Below, in pieces: positions 21,694 through 33,886 of a stretch of 64,000 bases of DNA. Source of the stretch: Rhipicephalus microplus (Eukaryota > Arthropoda > Arachnida > Ixodida > Ixodidae); contig NC_134701.1 of the NCBI RefSeq assembly GCF_043290135.1, positions 203,933,601 to 203,997,600 of the forward strand, given 5' to 3'. The notes under the pieces were generated by a model. The model saw nothing but the letters and a program-made list of their open reading frames with translations. It was not told the DNA's origin and did no database searches. A program made the position numbers and the translations under genes. Each line of letters starts with the position of its first letter. Within the stretch, counting starts at the first letter, position 1.

Positions 21694-22679
21694 GCCATGT
21701 TAGTTTTTGGTACTCGTGTTTCGAATTGCTTGCATAGCCTGTGACTGCTGCATTTCGTATCGGCTCTGTACGCGCCAAGGAAAGACTTAACATGAACCAA
21801 CAAGGCCACTTTAAGCCATTCAAACTGACCAGCTTCACAATTTATTAAGCTTTACATGGCTGCTATACACCCCGTAATTCTTTAACGAAACTTACAATTC
21901 GAAAACTATAAGCAAAATGGGTTTTCGAAGAAATTTAAAGGATATGCACGCGTCGGGTCAAATATTCATGGCTTATTTCAAGAATATTGGGTCTAGTAAT
22001 TTGGTTCTTTACCTCATTGACGGGGTGGTAAGAGGGGCTGCTGGAAACGGGCGTAGTGCACCTTTTCCCCTCGGCTTTGCTAATGAAGTAAATGATGAAC
22101 TCTCAGGAACCACAACTTGCGAAACAATAAGCTACGAATATCCAGCTTGGTATGTTCTCTTTCTTTAAAAATCACTGCTGTAGGTTGTGGGTATTGGGCT
22201 TTCTGCGTCTCGACAGTGGCTGAAATCAAAACAAACAACAATAATTTAAGTCTACGATGCATTCGGTAGGACCGACTCAGAGACACAAAACATCCAGGCG
22301 ATGACCATTATCTTCAGCAGTAGCAATCACCCAGCACTAGTGGCAGCGTTCATCCTTTTAGGGCAGCCAAGACACCCTCCCCTGGGCAGTGCGCGGGCCA
22401 CCCATTTTGAAGCACGTAGGTGGGCTAGGCGCATGGCCACTGCGCCACACGTGGTGCTATCTCTGTATATCTGGTGTGTGATGTTCGCACTCGCTTTCTC
22501 GAGCACGAATCAACAAAAAAATGCGAAGTTGTTTTATTTTATGAAAAGTTGTTCCATTGCTGTTCATTCCACGGTGTTCATTCTGTGCTTCGCCTTAATC
22601 TCCGTTCCTCTTTATTATCCTCACCTTCACCTCTCCTTTGTCACCATCCTGTTACACATGGCCATGCTTTAGATTATTT
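21694..22679. other. Non-coding stretch
   Basis: No gene is recognised. A GC-richer patch at about 22300-22480 has open frames without any domain. Confidence 0.45.
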
Positions 22680-23290
22680 TGCCGACCTAACGCCATGCAT
22701 TTTTATGTTATGTTTTACCCTATTCATTCTTCTTTTTCATTCCCCTTAGTCTATACCTAACGCCTTTTCACACTCACTTTTCTTTCCCTTCCGTAGGTAT
22801 ACACGACTATACTTCGTTCTGCTTGCCTAACGCCATACACAACTATGATATCACCTACTCTCTCGCCTCTTCCGTTCCATATTTTTTCATCTTCTCTTTT
22901 TCGACCCTGCGCCATACATGGCTATACTACACGTGGCGCTTTTACTGCGTGACGTTACATGTTGTACGCTACGCCATGTCCTCTCTTTTCCTCCTTTCCA
23001 TTTTCTTCATTGCCACTTCCGCGTGGCGCCCCATTGTAGCATGTAGATATGCTGCACACGCTGTCGTCCCCGTTACGCCATATATGGCTACGCGATGCTT
23101 TGAGTTCCTCCTCCTTTTTTCGTAAACCTCATTCTCACTTCCCATTCCCGCACCCTTTCTACACACAGCTAAGCTTTTGATGGCTATGTATATATGGTTT
23201 AGCCTGCGTGGAACCGTACAGGATTCTGGCATGCCTTGTGCCCTACTTTCGTCGCACCTATTCTTCTCACCCTCATATCACTCCTCTTAG
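22680..23290 (+). repeat. Decayed minisatellite, CGCCATACATGGCTATAC-type unit
   Basis: A pyrimidine-rich stretch in which a core close to ACGCCATACATGGCTATAC returns every 50-80 bp: near 22691, 22757, 22829, 22910, 22972, 23026 and 23075. CT-rich spacers of the CTCTTTTCCTCCTTTCC type separate the cores. This looks like an old tandem array with diverged units. The period is irregular. Confidence 0.6.
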
Positions 23291-25150
23291 TGCGTACTTC
23301 CGTTTGCCGGAAGTAACGACAGTGCGCGCGCCTTAAGTGATCCATGTTCAAAATTTTTGCTTGACATGGCACGTTTCCATGTACTATGCTGCTCGAACGA
23401 CTATTCTGTCAATGTCATAGGGTGTTACTGAAAACTACCACAGTCAATAGGGATGATTTAAGGGTGCTGCATCTTTTTATCGACTTCGAAGTTAGCCCAA
23501 ATTATCTGCCTTTCCTGTTCTATTTGACGTGCTTTGCGTCAAATCAACTTTAGCGGAAAGTAAATCTAGCCCCCTGATAATCGAATGAAAAGAATAAAAG
23601 AAAATTGATTTATATGTCAAAGCTTCTAACCATAGAAACCAACAGACACAGCCATTTTTGTTTTATACAAGATGTCATTACTCGAGTTAGTATTAAAAAT
23701 ATTTTATTGCAGCAAATAGTCAGCCATTATGAATGAAAATTTCTGAATTCCCACCCTGCTGTTCCCATCATGTACCGTCAGAGCATGCACCGTGTATATA
23801 AACGCAATCACCTGCCTAGTGATGGGCACTTAGCTGGAAAACCATTTGCTTTTGAACGCAGTGGAAATTGCAGGGATCGACTTATGAATTGTGAACAAAA
23901 AATTACAAAGCAGAGTGACATCCAGAACCGACCAGTCGAAACTACACTCGTATAGGTAATAACGCTGTTGCGAAAATCAGGGGGCTAGGAGTGCGGACAG
24001 CCGCCGAGAATTTTCATCCGCCACTTATTTGTACAAACCTCGCTCTCCCGAATGATCAAACACAGTCGATCAGTTCTCCACCTACCCTTCTCCTGAAAAA
24101 AAACTGTTTTCATTTTTTCAGAAGGAAAGTCTCAATCAATGGCTTTTTTCTTCTTCAAATAACTTTCCTGCTACCTCTTCTCTTCCGGAATGCAGGATAG
24201 GCGACCAGGTGCCGCCCTGGTTAACATCCTCACCTACCGTCATACTTTCTGTCTCTATCAATTGTCATAAACGAGTGTCCCCCCCCCGCTTCCGGATTCT
24301 AATGAAAAACTCTAGCAGTGCCCCCGTTTCAAGATGTGAGTGCTTGCTCTGAAGAATAAAGACATATAACACGAATAATGATGTTCTGTTCTCGCCCATC
24401 CACTCACACACGGGAAAAAAAGAGAAAGGCAGTTTCAAGCACTGTTTTAGGCATTAGCAGTCAGATGAATATTCATGGGGTTCCTAATTAACGGGGCTTC
24501 TATGTGGAACTAGCAACCCTAGCTTTTAGAACAGGATATCCTAGCCACAAGTAAAAGTTAAAAAGCATTCAAGTTGACCGTTGAGATAAGCCCGGTGCCT
24601 ACATTAAAGAAAGTTACCGAAAAAACCTCCAACGCTGTAAAGCTATTTACTTTTAAAATATGCAAGCTTCGTTAAAACATAATGCACTGTGCCTGTGGCA
24701 GAAGTCGTTCGCTAAGGACTGTAAACGAGAAAGTACTGAGGAAATTTTATTTAGCACCTTTTTTGACTAAAGACGCAGTTGTGGTCGCATTATGTTCTGC
24801 AACAATAAGAGAGACGTCTCTTCATTTCGTGTTTTTCTTAATATGTGAAGTTATTTTGTTTGATGTCATTAATGTTTATAGCCTTGGCCGAAGAGAGGTC
24901 TGCTGAAACCATATAACTCGGCGCAGCATGAATATAAGAACTCGTTTAAAAAACGGTTCTAAAAACAACAGCATGATGCACTTAGGTGATACATCAAAAA
25001 TGTTTATAGGTTGACGAGAATATTGGGCCTGTAAACTAAATGATCGTGCATATCTTATTTGTGTTATAATTATTAGACTTTTATTGTTTTTACACGCCGA
25101 TATCAAATCAGTAAGCCTAGAAAAACTGTTTTATTTTACTGTTTCAACTT
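23291..25150. other. AT-rich non-coding stretch
   Basis: No gene, RNA or repeat is recognised. Confidence 0.45.
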
Positions 25151-25370
25151 GCCGTGGTGGTGTGGTGGCTATAACGCTGCACTTCTAACCCGAAGGTCGC
25201 GGAATCAATTCGAGGACGCGGTGACCGTATTTCGATGAAATCAAAAGGCCAGAACTCTTGCACTCAGAATTACGTTCAGGTTAACCAAACGCGGTGAGCG
25301 AATTCTCTAGTTCTCCACTGCGGTATCTCTCATAATGAAGTCATGGTTTTGGGATTCAGAAACGCAGCTG
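25151..25370 (+). repeat. Diverged tRNA-derived SINE, plus strand
   Basis: Head GCCGTGGTGGTGTGGTGGCT with A-box TGGCTATAACGCTGC and B-box-like GGTCGCGGAATCAATTC, then body segments CGTATTTCGATGAAATC, TACGTTCAGGTTAACC and TCATAATGAAGTCATGG that align with the SINE at 21454-21693. More decayed than that copy, with no clear tail. Confidence 0.8.
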
Positions 25371-25964
25371 ATATTATTTGTGTTATGGGTCCTGCTTCCT
25401 TATAAACAAAGACAGAGAGAGGACTTCTTCAGCACTGCAATAAACTTTACTACCTACCTACCTACAACACCATACTTATTTTTGGTAAGTGTAGTCTCCC
25501 TGTGTATGCTTTGCCAAGTTTGCAGATTGGCATGACGTATAGCTCTGACAGTTCGACATTAGCATAAACTGGCCGGTTGTGTAATCATCTGCACGCTGAA
25601 CGTACAGAAAATATGTTTTCGGTACAATAAATTATGATTGCTATTTGCTTGTCTCCATCTTAGTGCGTAACTGTTACACTTTACTGAGAATGCGCAATAA
25701 ACCTACATAATGGAATGGCTAATATTTCGAAGAAACTGTGCGCGTTGTTGTTTTTAGCCTATAGGAATAATGCAGGTCCGACTGAGCTTGTTCCATTTAA
25801 ACCACACTCACTGTAGGCAAAACCTGGGGACGCTTAGGAGAGTGCTTAATCGACCATTATGTGGAAGTGGTTTGGTCTGTCTGTTCTTGCATACTTTTGC
25901 AATTCTTGGACAATTACTTTGGTATATATCACTAAAGTTCACCAGCAAGCACATTCATTGTTTG
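25371..25964. other. Non-coding stretch
   Basis: No gene is recognised. A short (CTAC)n run is seen near 25452-25466. Confidence 0.45.
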
Positions 25965-25966
25965 TA

Positions 25967-26233
25967 CACTCTAAAAAAATAGCGAGTAAAAAGGGTGTCT
26001 TTTTGTCCCGCAACAATCATCGTCATCTATATTGCGTTCCATCTTTGCGCTATCGCCCCGTGCTCGGTACATTCCGGTCACGATCGACATGCCCATTATC
26101 AGGGTTACATTGCATTCTCGACAGGAAAGTGGCCAATGCTGAGTTTTCAAGAAAGGAAGTGCGCGCAAGTCTGATGACGATTGTTGTTGTGGGACAAAAA
26201 GACACCCTTTTTACTCAATATTTTTTTAGAGTG
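25967..26233. mobile_element. MITE with 61-bp terminal inverted repeats and TA target duplication
   Basis: The left end (25967-26027) begins CACTCTAAAAAAATAGCGAG and contains GTAAAAAGGGTGTCTTTTTG and TCCC. The right end (26173-26233) is its reverse complement at 56 of 61 positions by eye. TA dinucleotides flank both ends (25965-25966 and 26234-26235), as in Tc1/mariner-type insertions. The 145-bp centre has no transposase. Open frames crossing it are artefacts. The TIR is much longer than the 20-30 bp common for mariner MITEs. Confidence 0.9.
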
Positions 26234-26379
26234 TAGCTGCGTCGTCTCACCACAGTATCACATCTAAAATCCAGGATGCTAATCTTTATTACAGCCGGTA
26301 CCAAGTAATGGTGGCGAACACCCCTTCGTTCATTGCATTAAAAACAACAACTGATATAACTATATAACTTTTTTTTCTT

Positions 26380-26530
26380 TGGCCGTAGAGTGTTGTACCG
26401 TCCTCTAACCAGAGACGTTGAGAGGGAATCCTGGCGCTAGGTTCATGCTTACGGTGTTGCTCTGGTTGGCAGAGGCCGCGGGGGCGATCCTATAGGGAGA
26501 GCCTTGTTATAGGGGATAATAATACAAGAA
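26380..26530. other. GC-rich patch with complementary segments
   Basis: CTCTAACCAGAG (about 26402-26413) and CTCTGGTTGGCAGAG (about 26460-26474) are partly complementary, and each also has internal dyad symmetry. The patch is clearly GC-richer than its surroundings. It could be a structured repeat or a decayed element. No RNA class was recognised. Confidence 0.3.
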
Positions 26531-29500
26531 CGTTCGTCTACTGCGCACCGGGAGCACATTAGAAGGAGGATATGGTTGAAGTAACTTGGACTTTCAGTGA
26601 CATACTTTCTTTAAATATTTTTAGCTGAGGTAAGCATGCATCTGCTATTGTTACAAAACACATTGTAAGCAGCTAGACGAGACATACTGTATGTCATACA
26701 ATATAGTATAGCGCAAATAGCGCCAGATTCATGGAATTAGCGCGCAAAATTTTATTTTCTGTATTCCTTGTTTTGCATTGGAGCATGTGCACGGCTTGTA
26801 TGGTTTGTCGACAGATTGTTGTGCACTCAATTGCACTAGCTGAACATCAAGCCGGTGAACATAAGGTGCGTATATAAAAAAGAAGAGCTTATAAAGTACT
26901 CCAATCAAACTCGCGAGCATCCGTACCTCACGAGTTACCGTATCTTTGGAGGAGCTTTACGCAGCAGAAACTTCACCGCAAAGGTACCTACACGTGCCAA
27001 GCGTTCTCCTGTCTCAGCCCTACAACGAGACAGGTTCGATCATTAGGAACGAGTAGCTTGTCGATAGCGGCGAGAAGGCTATAAGGAACGCTAACGTGAA
27101 GAGGCACGCAGGAAGGGAGAAGCCGTGAGGGGATGCGAGACGACCCAATTCTGGAGACGTCTCCACGCGTTGTCGTTTCGGTTTGCAGATGGGGACGCCT
27201 AATCACTGCCTAAGCAAGAAATTTACTGATGCGAGCCAAAGTCCATTACCCGGTTAATCAGAGGAACCCGACCCTTGAACCATGCACTCGATGCGCAGAA
27301 GTAGTACAGATGCAGTGAGAGCATAATCATGTCATCCGCAATCTATACTGCCGCGGAAAGAGAGAATGAAAGAAAAACGACTGTATGCTTGAAAGATGCG
27401 TTGCCATTACAATAGATAGACCACTGAGGACGCAATGTTTGGTGCAGACACTCCCACGAAAAGCAGTGCACTGCTGCAGCAGCGAAAGGATGAACACACT
27501 AAGGTTTTGCCTTGACTAGCGAAATGGCTCATCAGAGCTGGAGCTGTTAGTCAACCCGAGACTAAAGGAAAACAAATAAGCTGGATGATACAGGGTGACC
27601 AATCAGAGTATAAATATCTTGTCTGGTAAATCAGTCTGGGCCTTGTGTCACATTCTAATAAGGCAGCGATGGTGACACTAAAAATCGCTTCGGTTAGTGG
27701 TCTTCTTAATTGAAACTGACCCTGACGTGTTGCTCTGCATGTGGGTGTGCAGAGATACAGGGATTTAAGTGTGCACGTTCCTCAGGCATGGGAACGTGCT
27801 CATGTATGTTTATTTACCCACAGAGCAGAGGCAGAAGAAAACTATTTGGTCGAAACCTGTTGGTGTTTCATCAAATAAAGAAGGGCGATCGGTGGCATTG
27901 TAGTCAACAAGAAATAATGCAAGTAGTCATCAAGTGATTATTTGTTTATGATGTCACCGTTTGATGAATTTCAGAAATGGCTATGACACCATTATGACGG
28001 AGCACCATGACATCATCACGCAGCCCAGTCACTTAGTGAAATGTGGAAGGATATCGGAAGCTGTACTAGAAAAGCACGTTCTTTGCAGATAAGAGCGACG
28101 CCTCTCGTGCGTCTGGAGCAGAATATTTTCGCGTGGGGTGAAAGTTGAAACAATTTCATGAGATTATAAATAAAAAGTCACCACCTAAGTACTCCGTACA
28201 AATGGTTAACCAGTGAGAGTTGAAACTTGCGGCCCCGGTGTTTAGTAGTGGGTTGACTCGACGATACACTGCAGCTTTTCGTAACTATTGCTTACATGTT
28301 CATGCTTCTCAATTAGGTTATACACACGTTGTGTTTGGTTTTACCACAGCCTTTATTTCACATACCATACATTGTGCCTTCGAGGATAATGGTTGTGGTG
28401 GAGTGCAATGAGGGGCTGAATGCGTTTCTCAATACGTTAATCACAGTGGTTATTCTCGAACCACAGGCGGTCACACACACCAGAGCCGAAGCCAATGTGC
28501 CGCCGGAGCAACTCTCGCCGAAAGCGGCTTTCGCCCCGGTGAACGCGCTCCCGCAATCATCACATTGACGCCGCAGCACCACGTTGTTGCATGGGTCTCT
28601 CACATTGTGAGCCAACCAAGCGGAGATGTTTCAGAAAAAACTGTTGCTCGCGGGCTTGTCCCCATATTTGCGACGATGTCACTCACAACGCAGCCAATGG
28701 CACGCCTGCTTAGGAACGACACTGACAAAGATGGCGGCCCCACACACCTGTGGCGCTTCCGTCTTTCTTTATCAAATTCTTTTGTGCTGACTTCTATTTT
28801 ATCACGCCAGAGAATTTAGTTTTTTATTTGAAGGACAGAAGAAAAAACTTTGTTAGGTCCACGTTTTTTCTGTCTTCAGAGTGGATTTGTAAAGCACTTT
28901 TTCTATCAAAGGTTCCTCTCAATACTGAAACCAGATAATTGGAGGAAAGGTCTTATTTTCTAATTAGTGGCCTCAGAGTTTCAAATATTTGCAGTCGGAT
29001 CATGACTGAGAGAATGTTGTCTGCAATCAAACTACAAAAAAAGAAGCTGCTGTGGTGTTGGCTAACCAAAACTGAGTGTTAGGGAACCATCAATGCCCCA
29101 CAAAAAAACAAGAGCATAAACAAAACAATGCTTGTTATACAAACATTATTCGCCCTAAAAGGCTCCACAAGTGGGTAAGTTTTTTTTTTTATGTTCTAAG
29201 AGGCTTCAGTATTTTGACATCTCATTCTCTTCTTAGGTAGTGCGAAACACCTTCCTCCAGCATGACAGAAGTGGAAAGATTTTTTTCTGAGCGGCCCCAT
29301 TCTTATCAATGTCAAACAAAAGCCACGGACATATTCATGCAAGTTTGCAATCTCGTGATTTTTCAATACGCACGTTCAGTGCACCTACGTATTGACCGTT
29401 TCTTGCTGATACCAAAAAGGGGCACTAACGCATCTGCCTTCTTCATACGCCAGTCTGCATGCGTAAACAATATTAAGCACCTCCTTCTGTATAGTGACTT

Positions 29501-29614
29501 GCTTTTCACCTTCATCGAAATAGCGATACTAATTATTCACATCCTCATATAGAAGCTTGACGCAAGGACGTACTCGAGAGTACCGTTACGACCGTTTCAC
29601 ACCAGCTTGCTTTA
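26531..29614. other. Non-coding stretch
   Basis: AT-rich, with a GC-richer block at about 28440-28740. No gene is recognised. Open frames of 60-95 codons lack domains. Confidence 0.4.
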
Positions 29615-29665
29615 GAGTTGCTACCAGCTTGGCACACATAATTTATTGTGTGCCAACTACAACTC
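29615..29665. repeat. Imperfect hairpin with a 10-bp perfect core
   Basis: GAGTTGCTACCAGCTTGGCACACA faces TGTGTGCCAACTACAACTC. The core TTGGCACACA/TGTGTGCCAA is perfect around an 8-nt AT loop. No function is assigned. Confidence 0.6.
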
Positions 29666-31284
29666 AATGTCTCCTCAACGGTAACCTTCTATTCTTGCTT
29701 TGATAAATTAGTGAATTTATCAATCTGCCTTTGTAAACCATTTCTTTACACTTACTTGAGGACTACGTGATTTTTTCCTCGAAGTTAGAAAGGACAAGAG
29801 AATAGGTGACCAGGAAGGCGCGAGTCAAAAAAAGTACAATTTTGTGCGCTAGACGAATCCGCAGGAGAACTTCGTGTGTTTGTCGGTGCTAATTAGAGTG
29901 CACACCCTATTTTAGCCGCAATTTTGCCTGTTTTTATAATGAGAAACGTGACCGTCAGCACTGACTGCAGTCTTCTGAGGGTTGGACACCGTCCGTGGCT
30001 TTGTAACGTGAAGCCAATCGAGTGCTTGGTCATTGCGTTCGTTCCCGACAGGTTGTTAGTCACGTCCGGGCTTCCACTGATTGCGCAAAGATTCGTTAAA
30101 TGCTCTTTCTTTGGTTCTGTGTCGTGAGAAAGCTGAAAAAAAGAAATGTTGTAACTACGGGTATTGGAAGTTGCATTTCCAAGTATCGTGTGGCTTGAGT
30201 AGCTGTCGGCAGAGGGACTCTCAAATTAGGCTCAGGGTTTTTCATTCAGTTTCGACCCATCAAAAGATGAAAGAATTTTCAAAAGAATACGCTACATTCG
30301 AAAATATTTTTGAACATGGAAAACAGAAGTATGCGCAGATGCTGAGAGACTGTCAATCCCTTCACGGTCGTTGGATTCAAGACTTTTGAACGATAGAGGG
30401 ATTAGGCACAGATAGGCGCTGTGTCATCTGGTCGTCTATTCGGCCCAATAGGTCTATTTCGCGCCTCATTCAAAATGATTGAGCTTAAAGGGCTGAAGTA
30501 CAAAGCACTGAATATCACTAACCCTCACAGTATTAACGGACCTTCAACCAAACCGCAGTATCTAAGCTAAGTAAGCACCACCTTTATGCACATATACAAG
30601 CATATTTATGAAATTCTGTAAATTTTCAATCACGCAATTATTTATGCAAATAAACCCATAACTTACCTCATGTACACAGAGCACAATAATGGATATCTTG
30701 GTCCGTCTGAACGCTGTCACTAACTCTATATAGATAAATGAGCTTCCTGAATGAGTTATCGTCTGTATCAGTTCTATAGAACACCCAAGATAAAAAATAT
30801 TGAAGAATTTATACTAGAATATAAAATGTAATACCAAAAGCAATCTTCTTCTCTTTTTTCCCATTGAAACTGCATTATTGCATAACTTCATGGGTTTTTT
30901 CTGTGCTTCAGATATTTTCGGATAATCATACGACAAGTTTGAGCGCTACCGTAGTAACATGTGAAACCTAAATGCAACATTTTGTTACAATAAAACAACT
31001 TCTAGAGTTTCACGTTCCTAAACTGCATCGCATAGCCCTAACAGCAGCATAGCCCTAACGCACAGAATAGCCCTATTAGCATAGCCCTGACACACGAACG
31101 AAGAAAAGACGCCAGGACAAGCGTTGCATTTTTCATCCTTCTTTGATAGCGTCGTGCCACATTTTGACGCATGTAACAGCGTAGCCAAAATACCCACGTC
31201 GACAAACCACAATAGTGTATGATATACGGGGCGCTTATGAACCCCGGAATTTTCCCAGGCCACAGATGGTTCCGTGTCACACGT
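29666..31284. other. Non-coding stretch
   Basis: No gene is recognised. A 102-codon plus-strand frame (30081-30389) has no family signature. CATAGCCCTAA-like words recur four times between 31028 and 31090. Confidence 0.4.
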
Positions 31285-31760
31285 CTATATCTGTTTATAA
31301 GTATAATATTTGCACACTCTTCGCTTAGCGAAACAGCGGGACATTTTCAACATATCGGTATTTATGGCAAAAAACACAACTGAACTAGTACTACTACACA
31401 TTTTCATGGCCTTAAACAGATTCAGCAAGTTTAAATCACTGCAAATAGATACTGCTTGTCGCTTCACCTTGGCAAAGTTCAAATCACTGGGAACAAAATC
31501 CTTAGAAATTGCTTGCACCGCCTTTTCCTTGCAGGTAACGCGTGCTATAGCTACGAAATCACCCACTTTGTCTGGTGGAAGTAGTGCGAGGCCGTTCTCT
31601 GTCAAGAAGTCCATGCCGGTCCTAGTGTGGCTCTTCAATTCAACAGGAGCTTTCGTCGCGCTTCAACTGAGTTTGCTCTTCAGAGCTTAAAGCCCGTTGG
31701 CCAAAATTTTCAGCTGGAGACTAAACTTAAGACTTTATTCTAAAACCAACGCAACAAGGT
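31285..31760 (-). pseudogene. Possible Penelope-like element N-terminal fragment
   Basis: The minus strand is open for 117 codons (31638 to 31285), with similar-looking sequence upstream to about 31760. It includes MDFLTENGLALLPPDKVGDF followed by a Lys-rich stretch and NLLNLFKAMKMCSSTSSVVF. This order (LLPxDK, then a Leu-rich segment ahead of an FFA-x-TH-like motif) resembles, from memory, the region upstream of the RT fingers in Penelope-like elements of arthropods. It ends before any catalytic RT motif. A chance open frame is the alternative. Confidence 0.4.
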
Positions 31761-33717
31761 TTGAAAGTGGCATATTTCTCAGACCACCAAATTGTCCGGT
31801 GACTTCCCACTCTGCGGATTCTTATGCAGTCTAGGCTAATAATCGACACAGCCCTTGAAACTCGACCATCTAATTCGAATGATGCGTGGCACAGATCGTA
31901 CGTACAAGGTCATAGTGAAGACGCGCTTAGCTCCAAAGTTCTACCTTGTGAGTTTTGAAAATCAACTTCACATGGCCATATAGAAAAATAAAAATTCAGA
32001 AGAGCTTCAAGACGTCTAAGGGTAGAGATTATATTAATGAAATAAAAAGCATTCCTTAACAATGTAACAAAATTGCACTAGCCTTCGCACTGGAGGTTCC
32101 ACGAAAGCGCGCCTGAGAATTTGCAAACCAAGTGCTTAGTACAACTGCAAACCAGGTGGTCATAGAATTGTTGAAGGCTTTTCACATAAACCACAAGGAT
32201 GTCATGTGGTCATTAGGCCATTGTTGAATCTGTATTGCAATGATCTGCACTTTTGAAACAAGCTTAAATCACTGAAGGCTGTATGAATTTCTGTAAAGGG
32301 TATTACCAACGTGACTAGCACATGCACTTGAAGTTACCAAGGAAACAAAGTTATTACTACCAATTCATTTGTTACTTGGCACCAGTCCTCTCGTGTGTTG
32401 TATTTGGTCCTTTGTACATCCAATGTTTATCGAACCGTGCACCAACTAGCCCAAGAACGTGTTTTGCGCTCTAACGCTCACTGCTTCACGATAACTAATA
32501 ATAACTTCTGTTACGCTATCTCACGGAGTAATTCAGTATTTTCTATTAAACTATGTCTGATTAGCTTTGGAGAAATAAACACACTGGGTAATCGTTTCAC
32601 AGCCCATTTCTCTCCCCAAGAGCTGGCCAGTCGGCGTCGTTGGGACTCGTTACCGTACACTTTTGCGCCATGCACTGGTGATGCTCGTGCGAATTGAAAA
32701 AAAAAAGAGCAAGCCAGTTGGCGTAGCCGCAGTTAATTAGGCTTTTCTAAAAAAACGCTCCTCTCTAACTCGAAGTAGTACTACGGGAAATATTTTTGCA
32801 CCCCGTCCTAACTACTCGGTGGCCTCCTATCAACTCTATAGCTCCATGGAGAACACCCAACATTGAGCTCATACAATTGCCGCTATATAAACAAAAGGAA
32901 AACCAGTTCCTACGCAGTTCTAACTCTCTTGCGGCATTTTATTCTTGAGTTGGGCATCTACTTTTTCTCCTTCCATCCTTGAGCACGCATGTGTATGCTC
33001 ACTAATCGTGCGCGTTGAATGCACGTGCAGTGCGCGTTTAATAGCTGTGTAACTTCGGTAAACCGTCGTTGGCAATAATCGTGGTTCAACGCGATTAACC
33101 GAGGTCGGTTGTAACCACGCCCAACTCGCTTGTGTTACATAGGTATGAGGGTATGTCACTGCACTCAGGCACTGCCATGATACTTCATTCATTTATCGTT
33201 CCTGGTGGGGAGATTCCAGCCACTTGGGTTTTGAGGAAAAAGTGCACGTGATCTGGGAATGGTGGAGGCGTAGCTCCTCGTTTCATTCGAGAAGTGATTT
33301 CCGCGCGCGAAGCCTTGGCTTAACGAAAAGCAGTACTTTAAAACTGAAGGTAGCCAGTACATAGTGATATTGTTTACAATGGCTATAACTTTCTCGAGCA
33401 CTGTATCTGTCATTTGATCATAAAAAGCTTGAAGATGCTTACGTGCACTTGGTCATTGATTAGTTTTCATAGGCAGTATCATATTGCCGCGATTTTATAG
33501 CAGCGTGTTTTAGTGACAACCATGGTTCCCAGCTTATTCTGCCTTAGCGTATGTGTACTTTGCTTGCATGAAAACAATGCCATTAAAAATTTATAGATGC
33601 CTTTTTTCATACAAGTCATTTTCGACACTTATTATGTGGTGCAAAAAGAAAAATCCTTAGTGATATTGCACAGTGGCTAAACAATTGTTGCAAAGTGCAT
33701 TATACCTACAACAAAAC
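31761..33717. other. AT-rich non-coding stretch
   Basis: No gene, RNA or repeat is recognised. Confidence 0.4.
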
Positions 33718-33725
33718 GTCACTTA

Positions 33726-33880
33726 TGACGATAGTTATAGCGCGAGAACAAAACGACGACACAGAGACAAGAAGGACACGAACGGCACGTGTCCTTCTTG
33801 TCTCTGTGTCGTCGTTTTATTCTCGCGCTATAACTATCGTCATGCCATACCAACTAGCCCAAGCTGCCACACTTCTAAGT
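33726..33880. mobile_element. Foldback element with 56-bp near-perfect stem and 7-nt loop
   Basis: Arms 33725-33780 and 33788-33843 are complementary at 55 of 56 positions, around the loop AACGGCA. One side carries a unique flank CATGCCATACCAACTAGCCC up to ...CACACTTCTAAGT at 33880. GTCACTTA is found at both 33718-33725 and 33879-33886, a probable 6-8-bp target duplication. A decayed copy in the opposite orientation, including the same one-sided flank, lies at 61939-62064. A transcript would fold into a long perfect hairpin. Confidence 0.85.
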
Positions 33881-33886
33881 CACTTA

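Noticed and set aside
22301..22749. 91-123-codon hydrophobic frames resembling membrane proteins
   Set aside because: The pyrimidine-rich composition alone gives Leu/Phe/Ser-rich translations. There is no start context or homologous motif.
25859..26236. 125-codon plus-strand frame
   Set aside because: It spans the MITE and its TIRs, so it is an artefact of non-coding repeat sequence.
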